From: Alphaproteobacteria bacterium | Lineage (GTDB): Bacteria; Pseudomonadota; Alphaproteobacteria; RF32; CAG-239 | Direction of reading: 5' to 3' | Assembly (NCBI GenBank): GCA_017467515.1 | Contig: JAFUSU010000022.1 | Span: forward strand, 1-64,000 | DNA length: 64,000 nucleotides | In this document: in pieces, positions 35,944 to 44,768 of the stretch | Layout of the letters: the number at the start of each line of letters is the position of its first letter | Numbering within the stretch: position 1 is the stretch's first letter | Notes under the pieces: model-generated | Databases searched by the model: none | What the model saw: the letters and a program-made list of their open reading frames with translations, nothing else | What the model was told of the DNA's origin: nothing | Position numbers and translations under genes: made by a program

Positions 35944-36978
35944 TTAAGGGGTATACTCAAATCCGTTATCTCCGATGACGGCACCCGAATCAAAGTCTAT
36001 GGCGTGGAAACGACCTTGATATAAAAGCTTTATGTTTCCCGTCTTTTCATCGAATTTTTTGACGGTTCCGCCAATACCGCTCTGAAATGTTAATTCAACA
36101 AAAGTATCATCGACATTTCTTTTCACACTTTGACGTGTCCGGTATAATTCTCGGTAGCCACATTGCTCATTCCATTGCAGAAGGACTTCTTGTATGCCTT
36201 CTTTAAAGATAAGATACGGCATTTTGAGAATGCGGCACTGAGGCGCATCATTTTCTGCAAGATAATCATATATACCGTAGACAGTATAACATTTATCTTG
36301 TTTGGCAATCAGAAAATCTTGAGGCTCATTTAATTTTTCTTCGGTATCTGCATCATAGATGTTCTGAGCTGCCAGAGGCGGAATAAAGGCTCCGTTCATA
36401 AAAAAGGCATCGGCTTCTAAGGCTTTGAGGCCACGAATATCCAAGATAACCATTTTGTTATCTGTTTGGGTATAAACACTTTCACAATATTTGTTCAGTC
36501 TTGTTCCCAGAGATATAATATCATCGCCGGAAATATAAACCCAATTATCATCATTTATCGGATGAAACAGGAAAGATGTTCGTTTTATCGAGCGGTAAAA
36601 ATGATAATCCGGGGTTATTTCTGCTCGGATTTGATATTCTTTGTGGTCATTCAATATGACTATTTCCTGCCGTTCTTTACCGGAATATACTCCGGCATTA
36701 TACAGATAAATTCTGTAATATTTTTTTGAGCCGTCTTTGACGACATAATAGCGATCTGCGGTGCAGATAACCATTATAAGGTCAAATATGAGCAGTGCTA
36801 TTATAAAATATCCAAAGTTTGGCTCATAGAACCAATTCGGATATTCCCTGACATACGCCCCGATAATGAGCGTTTCAAAAATCACCAGAAAGAATAGCTG
36901 GTCAATGTGGGTCAACACCCTTTTAACTGCGGAGCGCCTCAATAGTTGAGACCATCTCCAAGAATAAAAGTTTAACAT
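35944..36978 (-). CDS. Hypothetical membrane-anchored protein, 344 aa
   Basis: Unrecognised. Two hydrophobic segments near the N-terminus (about 28-45 and 56-74) are followed by a large polar domain with many aromatic residues and beta-strand character (YYRIYLYNAGVYSG, DDNWVYISGDDIISLG), ending in short repeats reminiscent of a WG/KWG beta propeller, though not clearly so. The soluble domain appears cytoplasmic or periplasmic depending on topology that I cannot determine. It is convergent with mfd and has no operon partner. Confidence 0.6.
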   Translation of the reverse strand: MLNFYSWRWSQLLRRSAVKRVLTHIDQLFFLVIFETLIIGAYVREYPNWFYEPNFGYFIIALLIFDLIMVICTADRYYVVKDGSKKYYRIYLYNAGVYSGKERQEIVILNDHKEYQIRAEITPDYHFYRSIKRTSFLFHPINDDNWVYISGDDIISLGTRLNKYCESVYTQTDNKMVILDIRGLKALEADAFFMNGAFIPPLAAQNIYDADTEEKLNEPQDFLIAKQDKCYTVYGIYDYLAENDAPQCRILKMPYLIFKEGIQEVLLQWNEQCGYRELYRTRQSVKRNVDDTFVELTFQSGIGGTVKKFDEKTGNIKLLYQGRFHAIDFDSGAVIGDNGFEYTP

Positions 36979-37077
36979 AATTTATTTGTAATTTAAGTTT
37001 ATAATAATTTTAAATTGTTGAAATAGTATGACAAAAAATATTTTTTGTCAATAAAACAAATTTAATTGTAACTCAGG

Positions 37078-37713
37078 TTAGAAAAAGAAATTCAGGTGCG
37101 GTTTTTCATTGGCAACGGAAGTTGGGGCAGAATGTCCGGAATAGAGAATTGTATTCTCAGGTAAAGCTAAGATTTTCTGTTCGATACTTTCTTTGAGACA
37201 GTTCATATTTCCCCCCGGAAAGTCTGTTCTTCCGATACTTCCTTTAAAAATAGTATCTCCGACAAAAGCCAGATTATTTTTTTCGTCATAAAAAATAACG
37301 GAATCCGAAGTATGTCCGGGGGTGTGGATAATTTTAAGCGTTACATCAGGATTTGTTTCAAGAGAAAGTGTGTCGTTTCCATTAAAATATTTGGCGTGAG
37401 GAAGAACAATATTTTTTCCGAAATAAGCAGATAGGTTGTATGCGGGATCTGTCAGATAAATTTGACTGTCGGTATGAACATAATAGGGGATAGAAAGAGC
37501 TAACTCAAGTTCTCTGACGGCTCCGATATGGTCAAAATGACCGTGTGTGAGAAGAATTTTTTCGATAACCCATTTGTTTTCCCGAATAACCTTTTCCAGT
37601 TTGACGGCTTCAGCTCCCGGATCAATCAGAAATCCGTGTTTGCTTGTTTCATCAATATAAAAATAGGCGTTGGTTTCAATACCGCCAAAAACGGGCATAG
37701 CTTGTATAATCAT
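37078..37713 (-). CDS. MBL-fold metallo-hydrolase (glyoxalase II-like)
   Basis: 211 aa. The metal motif THGHFDHIGA is at 56-65 (His57, His59, Asp61, His62). Later ligands are HTPGHTSD and GDTIFKGSIGRTDFPGG, and the C-terminus has SGHSAPTSVANEKPHL. This set is typical of YcbL/GloB2-type hydrolases acting on glutathione thioesters or similar. AGGAAGAGG precedes the ATG. It is transcribed alone, divergent from the hydrolase unit at 37921. Confidence 0.9.
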   Translation of the reverse strand: MIIQAMPVFGGIETNAYFYIDETSKHGFLIDPGAEAVKLEKVIRENKWVIEKILLTHGHFDHIGAVRELELALSIPYYVHTDSQIYLTDPAYNLSAYFGKNIVLPHAKYFNGNDTLSLETNPDVTLKIIHTPGHTSDSVIFYDEKNNLAFVGDTIFKGSIGRTDFPGGNMNCLKESIEQKILALPENTILYSGHSAPTSVANEKPHLNFFF

Positions 37714-37853
37714 TTTATTCCTCTTCCTTATTGCAAGATGTAAGGCTGAAATTTTTAATTGTCAAGGCAGATATTGATATCAGGTTGATGGGGAAATATT
37801 ATTTTTACTGAATACGGTTTTCTGATTTTTATCCCGTGCAAACAAAAAATATC

Positions 37854-37884
37854 TTGACTTAGAGTTAACTCTAATTTTTAAAAT
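37854..37884 (+). promoter_or_regulatory. MerR-type promoter with 19-bp spacer and internal operator
   Basis: TTGACT (37854-37859) and TAAAAT (37879-37884) are 19 bases apart, too far for normal sigma70 use, and the spacer holds the perfect palindrome TTAGAGTTAACTCTAA (37859-37874). This is the hallmark of promoters untwisted by MerR-family activators; the operator resembles those of AdhR/NmlR-type regulators. No merR gene lies in the window. Confidence 0.8.
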
Positions 37885-37920
37885 AGCTCTGTTCATTATA
37901 AGCAAAATATAGGAGGAATA

Positions 37921-38940
37921 ATGAAATACTTAGCTTTTCTGTTGGTTATTGTTATAGCAAGTTATGCCGGTTTTAAATATTATGATGCCACAAAATGGGA
38001 TAAGGTTTTTCCGAAAAGCGATAAAGTTGATGTGACAAAGGTTACTTTTCATAATCGGTATGGTATCAAATTGGTTGGTGATCTATATGTCCCTAAACAG
38101 AATGAAAACGTAAAATCACCGGCAATAGCCGTTTCCGGACCGTTTGGTGCCGTCAAAGAGCAGTCCTCCGGTTTATACGCTCAAGAAATGGCAGAGCGTG
38201 GTTTTATAGCATTAGCTTTTGATCCTTCTTATACAGGGGAAAGCGGCGGTCAACCTCGTCATACATCATCAACTGATATTAATACGGAAGATTTTAGTGC
38301 TGCTGTTGATTATCTTTCTAATCTGCCGAAGGTTGATGCCGATAAAATCGGTATTATAGGTATTTGCGGTTTCGGCGGTATGGGCTTAAATGCGGCGGCA
38401 CAGGATACACGTATTAAAGCAACGGTCACCTCAACGATGTATGATATGAGTCGCGTAACGGCTAATGGGTATTTTGATTCACAAGATGCAGAAGGGCGCC
38501 AAAAAATGCGTCAGGCTTTGAATGTACAACGTACTGAAGATTATAAAAACGGGTCGTATGCTCCGGCGGACGGGTTACCTGATAAATTATCAGGCGATGA
38601 ACCTCAATTCGTTCAGGATTATTTCGGTTATTATAAAACACCGCGCGGATTTCATAAACGGTCTATTAACTCAAACGGACATTGGAATAAGACCTCTCAG
38701 TTATCTTTAATGAATATGCCGATTTTAACATACAGTAATGAAATTCAAAGTGCTGTCTTAATGTTACACGGCGAGAAAGCACATAGTCGTTATTTCAGTG
38801 AAGATGTGTTTAAAAAATTGACGGGTGAAAATAAGGAACTGATGATTATTCCTGAAGCTAATCACGTTGATTTGTATGATAATAAGGGAAAAATTCCGTT
38901 TGATAAAATTGAAGAATTTTTCAAAGTAAATTTAAAATAA
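37921..38940 (+). CDS. Alpha/beta hydrolase with Cys nucleophile, membrane anchored
   Basis: 339 aa. An N-terminal hydrophobic segment (1-20) suggests export or anchoring. The nucleophile elbow reads GICGFGG with Cys149 where most alpha/beta hydrolases have Ser. Asp and His candidates are near the C-terminus (PEANHVDLYD). A Cys at this position occurs in dienelactone hydrolases. AGGAGG is at 37911-37916. It is the first gene behind the MerR-type promoter and precedes the flavodoxin-like gene by 17 bases, so it probably serves a stress or electrophile response. Confidence 0.85.
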   Translation: MKYLAFLLVIVIASYAGFKYYDATKWDKVFPKSDKVDVTKVTFHNRYGIKLVGDLYVPKQNENVKSPAIAVSGPFGAVKEQSSGLYAQEMAERGFIALAFDPSYTGESGGQPRHTSSTDINTEDFSAAVDYLSNLPKVDADKIGIIGICGFGGMGLNAAAQDTRIKATVTSTMYDMSRVTANGYFDSQDAEGRQKMRQALNVQRTEDYKNGSYAPADGLPDKLSGDEPQFVQDYFGYYKTPRGFHKRSINSNGHWNKTSQLSLMNMPILTYSNEIQSAVLMLHGEKAHSRYFSEDVFKKLTGENKELMIIPEANHVDLYDNKGKIPFDKIEEFFKVNLK

Positions 38941-38957
38941 GCGGAAAGGGGGCAATA

Positions 38958-39500
38958 ATGCCAAAAAAAGTTTTGATTATTTCATCAAGTTTGCGACAAG
39001 GTAGCAACTCAGAAATATTGGCTCGTGAAGTTGAAAAAGGTGCTCTTAATGCCGGGCATAATGTTGAATTTCTCTGTTTGAAAGATAAAAATATTCAATT
39101 TTGTCGCGGATGCCTGGCTTGCCAGAAAACACAAAAATGTGTTATCCGCGATGATATGAACGAGATGATCGGTCAAGTCAAAAATGCTGATGTTTTGGTT
39201 TTTGCAACACCCGTTTATTATTACGAAATGAGCGGTCAGATGAAAACATTTTTAGACAGGTGCAATCCTTTGTACGGTGGTGAGTATCGTTTTAGAGATG
39301 TATATTTACTGACAACTTCGTATGATGATTCTCCGGATGTCAGCGAACGTTCAACTTCGGGATTAGAGGGTTGGATTGTATGCTTTGATAAATCTCATTT
39401 AGCCGGTGTGCTGAGCGGAGGCGGGGTGAATGATCCGAAAGAAGTTTCAAATCATCGGGAACTGTTAGATAAAGCCTATCAATTAGGAAAAAATATTTAA
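38958..39500 (+). CDS. Flavodoxin-like NAD(P)H-dependent FMN reductase
   Basis: 180 aa. The FMN-binding start KVLIISSSLRQGSNSEILA and the Cys motif CRGCLACQKTQKCVIRDDM identify the NADPH-dependent FMN reductase / iron-sulfur flavoprotein group; ATPVYYYEMSGQMKTFLDR is also typical. Such proteins reduce quinones or related electrophiles. The four cysteines do not by themselves prove an Fe-S cluster. It is the second gene of the MerR-type unit and ends one base before tag. Confidence 0.87.
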   Translation: MPKKVLIISSSLRQGSNSEILAREVEKGALNAGHNVEFLCLKDKNIQFCRGCLACQKTQKCVIRDDMNEMIGQVKNADVLVFATPVYYYEMSGQMKTFLDRCNPLYGGEYRFRDVYLLTTSYDDSPDVSERSTSGLEGWIVCFDKSHLAGVLSGGGVNDPKEVSNHRELLDKAYQLGKNI

Positions 39501-39501
39501 A

Positions 39502-40122
39502 ATGGCTTGTTGCGATTGGGCTAAGACATCAGCTGTGAATGAAGCGTACCATAATGAAGAATGGGGCGTTCCGTTATATGATGATCAAAAACAATTTGAG
39601 TTTTTGATGCTGGAAGTGATGCAATGCGGTTTGAGCTGGACAATTGTGATAAATAAACGAGAGATTCTGCGTCGTTGTTTTGATCACTTTGATTATCTTA
39701 AAGTAGCATCTTACACAAATCAGGATATTGCCAGAATTATGGCAACGGAAGGAATGATCAGAAGTCAATGCAAAATAAAAGCCATTATTCATAATGCTCG
39801 TTGTTTTCAAAAGATTCGTGAAGAATTTGGCAGTTTCAGCCGCTATTTGTGGCAATGGTCAGATGGTAAAACAATTTTATATGATAAACACGATCAAGGT
39901 TATATTCCCGCTAGTAATGGTTTGTCAGACAAAATCAGCAGAGATTTAAAAAAACGCGGGTTTAAATTTTTAGGAACAGTGACAGTTTATTCGCATTTAC
40001 AAGCCTGTGGTATAATTAATGATCACGACAAACACTGTCCTCGTTATGCTTATATTAATGCCCATTTCCCGACTGTTACCAAAAGTTGTTATTTGGAAAA
40101 GCAGGTGCAATTTTTCGGTTAA
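39502..40122 (+). CDS. tag: DNA-3-methyladenine glycosylase I
   Basis: 206 aa. It starts CCDWAKTSAVNEAYHNEEWG, matching the Tag zinc site at the N-terminus, with further His and Cys in TVYSHLQACGIINDHDKHCPRY. The catalytic region LMLEVMQCGLSW corresponds to the family pattern with the active-site Glu. Tag excises 3-methyladenine from alkylated DNA. Its placement between a flavin reductase and a hydrolase suggests that the unit responds to alkylating or electrophilic stress. Confidence 0.93.
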   Translation: MACCDWAKTSAVNEAYHNEEWGVPLYDDQKQFEFLMLEVMQCGLSWTIVINKREILRRCFDHFDYLKVASYTNQDIARIMATEGMIRSQCKIKAIIHNARCFQKIREEFGSFSRYLWQWSDGKTILYDKHDQGYIPASNGLSDKISRDLKKRGFKFLGTVTVYSHLQACGIINDHDKHCPRYAYINAHFPTVTKSCYLEKQVQFFG

Positions 40123-40143
40123 TGAAAATGAGAGGATAATATA

Positions 40144-40986
40144 ATGAAACGATTGTTTTCTATTGTTTTACTGTTTATGAGTATTTTTTCACCAATTAGT
40201 GAATCCGCAGAACCCGAAAGTTTCATTACGGAAAAGCTCATTTTTGAGCATCAGGGTAAGGATTTGGTTGGTGTTTTATCTCGTCCGGAAGTTGTACAGG
40301 GACAAAAAATTCCGCTTGTGATTTTGATGCACGGTCTGGCCGCTACCAAAGAATATCCTATCATCAAAGATACAGCTGATGCTTTGGAAAATAAAGGTAT
40401 CGCAACTTTGCTTTTTGATTTTAGCGGTCACGGAGAAAGCGGTGGTCGAGATGTTGATATGACAGTCCCCCGACAAATTGAAGAAGCAAAGATATTTGCT
40501 CAATACGCTTTACAACTGGATTGGGTTTCCTCAGTCACTTTATTGGGACATTCTCAAGGCGGTTTGGTTGCCGGTTATGTGGCGGCAGAATTTGGGGCAG
40601 AATATATTCCTTATCTTGTTTTATTGTCTCCGGCCTCGGTTTTAATTGATTTTGCTCAAACAGGGACATTGTCCGGACAGTACTTCTTTGATCCGCATAA
40701 TATTCCGAATACCTTCCCTTTGAACAGTTATTTTACTATCAGTAAGTCTTATATTACCACTATGTCTGATTTACCGCCGGTTTACAAAACCGCGAAATCT
40801 TACCGAGGAAAAGTTTTATTGTTTGAGGGAAGTGCAGACGTTGTTGTGCCTCCATCTTATGTCAAAAAATATGCAGACTCTTACCCTTATTGCACTTTTG
40901 AATTCTTAGATGGAGATAATCATAGTTTTTCGGTCTATCATCAACAGGTTATTGATAAAATCGTCAATTTTGTTTTGCAAAAGTGA
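40144..40986 (+). CDS. Secreted alpha/beta hydrolase (serine type)
   Basis: 280 aa. A signal peptide (MKRLFSIVLLFMSIFSPISESA) precedes a classic fold with LMHGLAATKEYP (oxyanion region), GHSQGG with Ser137, an Asp in EGSADVVVPPSY and His in GDNHSF. This resembles serine aminopeptidase/feruloyl-esterase-like hydrolases (Hydrolase_4 group); substrate unknown. AGAGGATA precedes the ATG. It is the last gene of the unit behind the MerR-type promoter. Confidence 0.86.
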   Translation: MKRLFSIVLLFMSIFSPISESAEPESFITEKLIFEHQGKDLVGVLSRPEVVQGQKIPLVILMHGLAATKEYPIIKDTADALENKGIATLLFDFSGHGESGGRDVDMTVPRQIEEAKIFAQYALQLDWVSSVTLLGHSQGGLVAGYVAAEFGAEYIPYLVLLSPASVLIDFAQTGTLSGQYFFDPHNIPNTFPLNSYFTISKSYITTMSDLPPVYKTAKSYRGKVLLFEGSADVVVPPSYVKKYADSYPYCTFEFLDGDNHSFSVYHQQVIDKIVNFVLQK

Positions 40987-41003
40987 CGTGTTGTCCGAAA
41001 TTT

Positions 41004-42113
41004 TTAGCCTTCTTCCTGTTGAATTAAAATAGAAATACTCAGACATGCGGTAATGACTGTTGGCGTCCAGACCGCCATTATGGCAGGCAGATAGCCGTTT
41101 AAGCCAAAAGCATAAATAATCTGAGACATAAAATAAACTAAAAAGCCGACAATGATACCACTGACAATCAGGTATAAAACACCACCTTGGCGCATATTGG
41201 CCCGTAAGGCAAATACGGCAGCAACCAAGATCATCGACATTAACAAAAACGGCGAGGCTAACAAAGATAAATAGTGTAATCGATGCTTCAAAACGGAAAA
41301 TCCTGATTTCTCGTAAAATTCAATGGTTCCGGGAAGATTCCAGAAAGAAATAGCCTCAGGGTTAGCAAAAGTTTCTTTAATTCGTTTAGGCGTCAGGTGT
41401 GTTTGATATGTCAAATTGTCAAATTTTTGAGTTGATTGTCCGGGAATGTAGACCTGTGCCGATTTTAATTCCATGCGGTGTTTTTTGTTTAAGGTAGCCG
41501 CAAAAGCTTCGGTTGATTTAATGATACGTGACGTCTTATCAAGTTCTATGACACTGACTTCTCGAAGCAACAAATCTTTTTTTTCCTGCATAACCACTTT
41601 AGATTGTATAATCATAATATTTCCGTTATCTAAACTTTCTCTTGCCCATAATCCTTTGTCTGTGTATAGAACTGTGTTTACGTCCTTTACTTTGAATTTC
41701 AGATTAAGACGTTCATACTGATCATATAATTTGGCGGAAATCGGATTAATGGTAGTGATATTGATGATTCCGATTAAAAATGTAGCCGTCAGAATAGGTA
41801 CCAAAAAGCCCCAAATAGAAACACCGGCTGCTCTCATAATTACATATTCATTCGTTTTACTGATGTGCCAGAAGGTAATCATTGCGGCAATCATTATGAC
41901 AAAAGGAAAAATCATATCAAGCGTTTGCGGTAATTTGCTGATGCCCATTTTAACCAAAAACCAAAATGAAATTTCCGGCGTATAAGCAGCGCGACGCAAC
42001 AATTCTATCATTTCAAAAATAAAGATAATTCCAAGAGAGATAACCAAAACGCCTAAAAAAGTAAAAATAAGGCGCTTCATTAAATATCTTCCCAGCAAAG
42101 AATTTGGGTTCAT
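41004..42113 (-). CDS. lptG: Lipopolysaccharide export permease LptG (LptF/LptG family)
   Basis: 369 aa. It has six predicted membrane helices, three at each end, around a periplasmic beta domain (about 130-270), and starts LGRYLMKRLIFTFLGVLVISLGIIFIFEMIELLRRA as LptG usually does. It is half of the inner-membrane gate that extracts LPS with LptB. Usually lptF is directly upstream; here only one gene is present, so lptF must be elsewhere. The presence implies an LPS-bearing outer membrane. An LptF identity is less likely. Confidence 0.88.
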   Translation of the reverse strand: MNPNSLLGRYLMKRLIFTFLGVLVISLGIIFIFEMIELLRRAAYTPEISFWFLVKMGISKLPQTLDMIFPFVIMIAAMITFWHISKTNEYVIMRAAGVSIWGFLVPILTATFLIGIINITTINPISAKLYDQYERLNLKFKVKDVNTVLYTDKGLWARESLDNGNIMIIQSKVVMQEKKDLLLREVSVIELDKTSRIIKSTEAFAATLNKKHRMELKSAQVYIPGQSTQKFDNLTYQTHLTPKRIKETFANPEAISFWNLPGTIEFYEKSGFSVLKHRLHYLSLLASPFLLMSMILVAAVFALRANMRQGGVLYLIVSGIIVGFLVYFMSQIIYAFGLNGYLPAIMAVWTPTVITACLSISILIQQEEG

Positions 42114-42182
42114 TTTTTTCAGCTCTACATTTAATTATATCCGGTTCTTACTGTATTAAATTTTATTTTAATACGCAAGTTT

Positions 42183-43112
42183 TTAATCAAAATACCCCAG
42201 AGATAAATATCGTTCAACAGCAGAGGGGAGAATAACCACAATATTTTTATTTTGCATATTGGGGCGGGAGGCTATTTTGACGCAGGCACATAATGATGCC
42301 CCTGATGATATTCCAGTCGGTAAACCTTCAAGACGCGCAACGGTTTTAGCCATTTCTACGGCATCATCGGAAGGAATATCCATAATTTCGTTGACGAGTG
42401 ATTTATCAAATAAAGGCGGAATAAAACCGGCTCCGATTCCCGGAATATGGTGCGTTCCTTTAGGCTTTCCGTTTAACACAGCACTCTCTTTAGGTTCTAC
42501 GGCAACGACATATAAGTCGGGATTACAGCTCTTGAGGGTGGAAACAATGCCGCTCAGCGTCCCTCCTGTTCCGACAGCGGCAATCAAACAGTCGATATTT
42601 CCGCCGGTATCTTCCATAATTTCCATTCCTGTTGTCAGTTGATGTGCTTTAATGTTAGACGGGTTATGAAATTGGTCGGTTAAAATAACATCAGGATTCC
42701 GTTGTGCTAACATCTCTGCTTTGGCAATAGCTCCCTGCATTCCGTCAGCTGCCGGCGTGAGAATGATTTCCGCACCGAAATGCTTGATCAGCGTAATTCT
42801 TTCATTTGAAGAATTCTCAGGCATTATAATTACTAAATTGTAGCCTTTGGCAGCACAAATGGCCGACAAAGCAATTCCCGTATTTCCGGATGTCGCTTCA
42901 ACTAAAATTGTTTTAGGGGTTATTTTTCCTTCATCTTCAAGATCCTGTATAATTTGCAAGGCAACACGGTCTTTTACCGAAAATAAAGGGTTATAAAATT
43001 CACATTTGGCCAAAATATGAGCCTGAGTATCATAATGACTTTCTAATTTGTGAAGTCTGAGCAGAGGTGTATGTCCAATCATTTCGGTTATTGAGTCGTA
43101 TATTTTTCTCAT
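42183..43112 (-). CDS. cysK: Cysteine synthase (O-acetylserine sulfhydrylase)
   Basis: 309 aa. PLP-binding Lys47 lies in NPLFSVKDR, TSGNTGIALS is the substrate-binding loop, and GTGGTLSG binds the cofactor phosphate. It makes cysteine from O-acetylserine and sulfide. The related CysM is slightly shorter and uses different loop residues; CysK fits better. It is in the same orientation as lptG, with a gap of 69 bases. Confidence 0.93.
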   Translation of the reverse strand: MRKIYDSITEMIGHTPLLRLHKLESHYDTQAHILAKCEFYNPLFSVKDRVALQIIQDLEDEGKITPKTILVEATSGNTGIALSAICAAKGYNLVIIMPENSSNERITLIKHFGAEIILTPAADGMQGAIAKAEMLAQRNPDVILTDQFHNPSNIKAHQLTTGMEIMEDTGGNIDCLIAAVGTGGTLSGIVSTLKSCNPDLYVVAVEPKESAVLNGKPKGTHHIPGIGAGFIPPLFDKSLVNEIMDIPSDDAVEMAKTVARLEGLPTGISSGASLCACVKIASRPNMQNKNIVVILPSAVERYLSLGYFD

Positions 43113-43217
43113 TTATTTGCTCCGGCGATTAAAGTGTTTATAAACCGTAATTTATACTTTTATCTTTCAGTTCCTTGTTTATATTAATCTTGATAATATA
43201 AAGTTAATATTAAAGCA

Positions 43218-43790
43218 ATGAAAAAGGCAAATTTTTTATTTTTGAGTGTGGTGTTGGGCTGTTTATGCAGCCAAGAGGCTTTTGCGGCCGGACTTGATGA
43301 AATTTACCGCGATTTGGTTCGTTCGGATAATCGTGGTTATTTGCCTTTATTTGTTAAAAATCGTGAGTCCCCTAAAATTTTTGATGATGAGGATTTAGTT
43401 AATCAAATTTCTAAGCCTTTAACTTTGGAAGAACAAGCCTTGAAAGGGTTAGATGATGTTCATCTGGATAATGAACGTCAACGCCGCAGTGCAGAATTGG
43501 AAGCTGCCGAATTGCACTGGCAGAAAGTTCTTAAAAATGTTCAAGCAGGTTTTGTGTCAACGATTGAAATGGAAGAACTCAATAAGCGTGAACGTGAAAA
43601 TAACCCCCAAGCAGTTGAGGTTTTGGCTTGGATTTATGCAAAAGGGATAGGGGTCAAACCTGACCTGATTAAATCTTTTAATCTTTATAAAAAAGGGACA
43701 ACTCTGGCAATTCCTCAGGCAAAAGAGAATGCTATTAAGGTATATAAAGCGATGTCTCCTGAAGAAAAATCTCGTCTATTGGACAATTAG
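43218..43790 (+). CDS. Secreted Sel1-like repeat protein
   Basis: 190 aa. A signal peptide (KKANFLFLSVVLGCLCSQEAFA) is followed by a charged helical region. A single Sel1/TPR-type repeat is present: EVLAWIYAKGIGVKPDLIKSFNLYKKG. Such repeats mediate protein contacts in the periplasm. The last codons (RLLDN and stop) overlap the left arm of a palindromic repeat, so the C-terminus may have been shaped by insertion of that element. Confidence 0.7.
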   Translation: MKKANFLFLSVVLGCLCSQEAFAAGLDEIYRDLVRSDNRGYLPLFVKNRESPKIFDDEDLVNQISKPLTLEEQALKGLDDVHLDNERQRRSAELEAAELHWQKVLKNVQAGFVSTIEMEELNKRERENNPQAVEVLAWIYAKGIGVKPDLIKSFNLYKKGTTLAIPQAKENAIKVYKAMSPEEKSRLLDN

Positions 43791-43890
43791 GGCGTCGTTT
43801 GCGGAATGAAAGTGTCCTCACGTAGGTTTAACTACGCTGCGGTACTTTCCTCCTTAACTCCTACTTCTTATCGCAATATCCGAGATTTTT
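43765..43890. repeat. 126-bp imperfect palindrome, copy B
   Basis: The outer ends AAAAATCTCG and CGAGATTTTT are perfectly complementary. The arms then pair with mismatches up to CGTAG and CTACG around the loop GTTTAA (43826-43831), followed by the CGCTGCG motif seen in the other copies. The left arm lies inside the end of the Sel1-like gene. Length, ends and loop-flanking motif match the elements at 11507 and 23889. Confidence 0.75.
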
Positions 43891-44172
43891 GAGTGAGCCA
43901 TTGGATAATCAGGGCGTCGTTTGCGGAATGAAAGTGTCCTCACGTAGGTTTAACTACGCTGCGGTACTTTCCTCCTTAACTCCTATTTCTTATCGCAATA
44001 TCCGAGATTTTTGAGTGAGCCATTGGATAATTAGGGCGTCGTTTGCGGAATGAAAGTGTCCTCACGTAGGTTTAACTACGCTGCGGTACTTTCCTCCTTA
44101 ACTCCTACTTCTTATCGCAATATCCGAGATTTTTGAGTGAGCTATTGGATAATTAGGGCGTCGTTTGCGGAA
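43779..44172. repeat. 122-bp tandem repeat, 3.2 units
   Basis: Units start at 43779, 43901, 44023 and 44145 (TTGGAYAAT), each exactly 122 bases; the last is cut after about 28 bases. The units differ at only a few positions, so the array is recent. Each contains the palindrome core of copy B. It fills the 387-base gap before grpE; no gene is seen there. The partial unit runs into GCGGAAA...TTTTCCGC, a hairpin that could terminate grpE. Confidence 0.9.
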
Positions 44173-44177
44173 ATTTT

Positions 44178-44768
44178 TTATTTTCCGCCTTTGCTGACAA
44201 CAACCATAGCTTCTCGTAAAATTCTATCGTTAATCATATAACCGGTTTGCAATTCTGCAATAATGGTACCTGCCGGCTTTTCTTTGTCTTCTACTTCCTG
44301 AATAACCTGATGATAATTCGGATCAAAGTGGGTGCCGATAATTTCCATTTTTTGAATTCCGAACTTGTTAAATACTTTGGTTAATTCTGCCTCTGTCATT
44401 TCGACACCTTTAAGTAACCCTTCACATTCCGTTGAAGATACATCGGAAACGGATGCAATAGCTCGATGCAAATTGTCAGCCACACTCAGTAATTCTTTAG
44501 CAAAAGAGGAAACAGCGTATTTTGAATTTTTCTCAATCTCCTGAGCGCAGCGTTTTTTTGTGTTTTCGGCATCAGCATAGGCGCGTAAAAAATCATTTTT
44601 TAATTGGGCGTTTTCTGCCAGCAATGTTTGATATTTTTCAGAATGTTCAATATCATCATTTTCTTCATTTTCTTCATTTTCTTTGAAATCCTGAGCATCT
44701 TCTTCTATGTTTTGTTTTTCTTCTGTTTCTATATCTTCTGCCTCAGGATTTTTTTTAAAGTTTTTCAT
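44178..44768 (-). CDS. grpE: Nucleotide exchange factor GrpE
   Basis: 196 aa. A long acidic, coiled-coil N-terminus (about 1-60) leads to the dimer helix and the beta-wing domain with VADNLHRAIASV, LLKGVEMTEAELTKVFNKFGIQKM and FDPNYHQVIQEV. It releases ADP from DnaK. AGAGGAAC precedes the ATG. rpoH at 10642 is a likely regulator, but I cannot read a clear sigma32 promoter in the 180-base gap upstream. dnaK and hrcA are not beside it. Confidence 0.96.
   Translation of the reverse strand: MKNFKKNPEAEDIETEEKQNIEEDAQDFKENEENEENDDIEHSEKYQTLLAENAQLKNDFLRAYADAENTKKRCAQEIEKNSKYAVSSFAKELLSVADNLHRAIASVSDVSSTECEGLLKGVEMTEAELTKVFNKFGIQKMEIIGTHFDPNYHQVIQEVEDKEKPAGTIIAELQTGYMINDRILREAMVVVSKGGK

Noticed and set aside
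43779-44172. CRISPR array
   Set aside because: The repeated unit is 122 bases with no variable spacers; the units are near identical throughout, so this is a plain tandem repeat.
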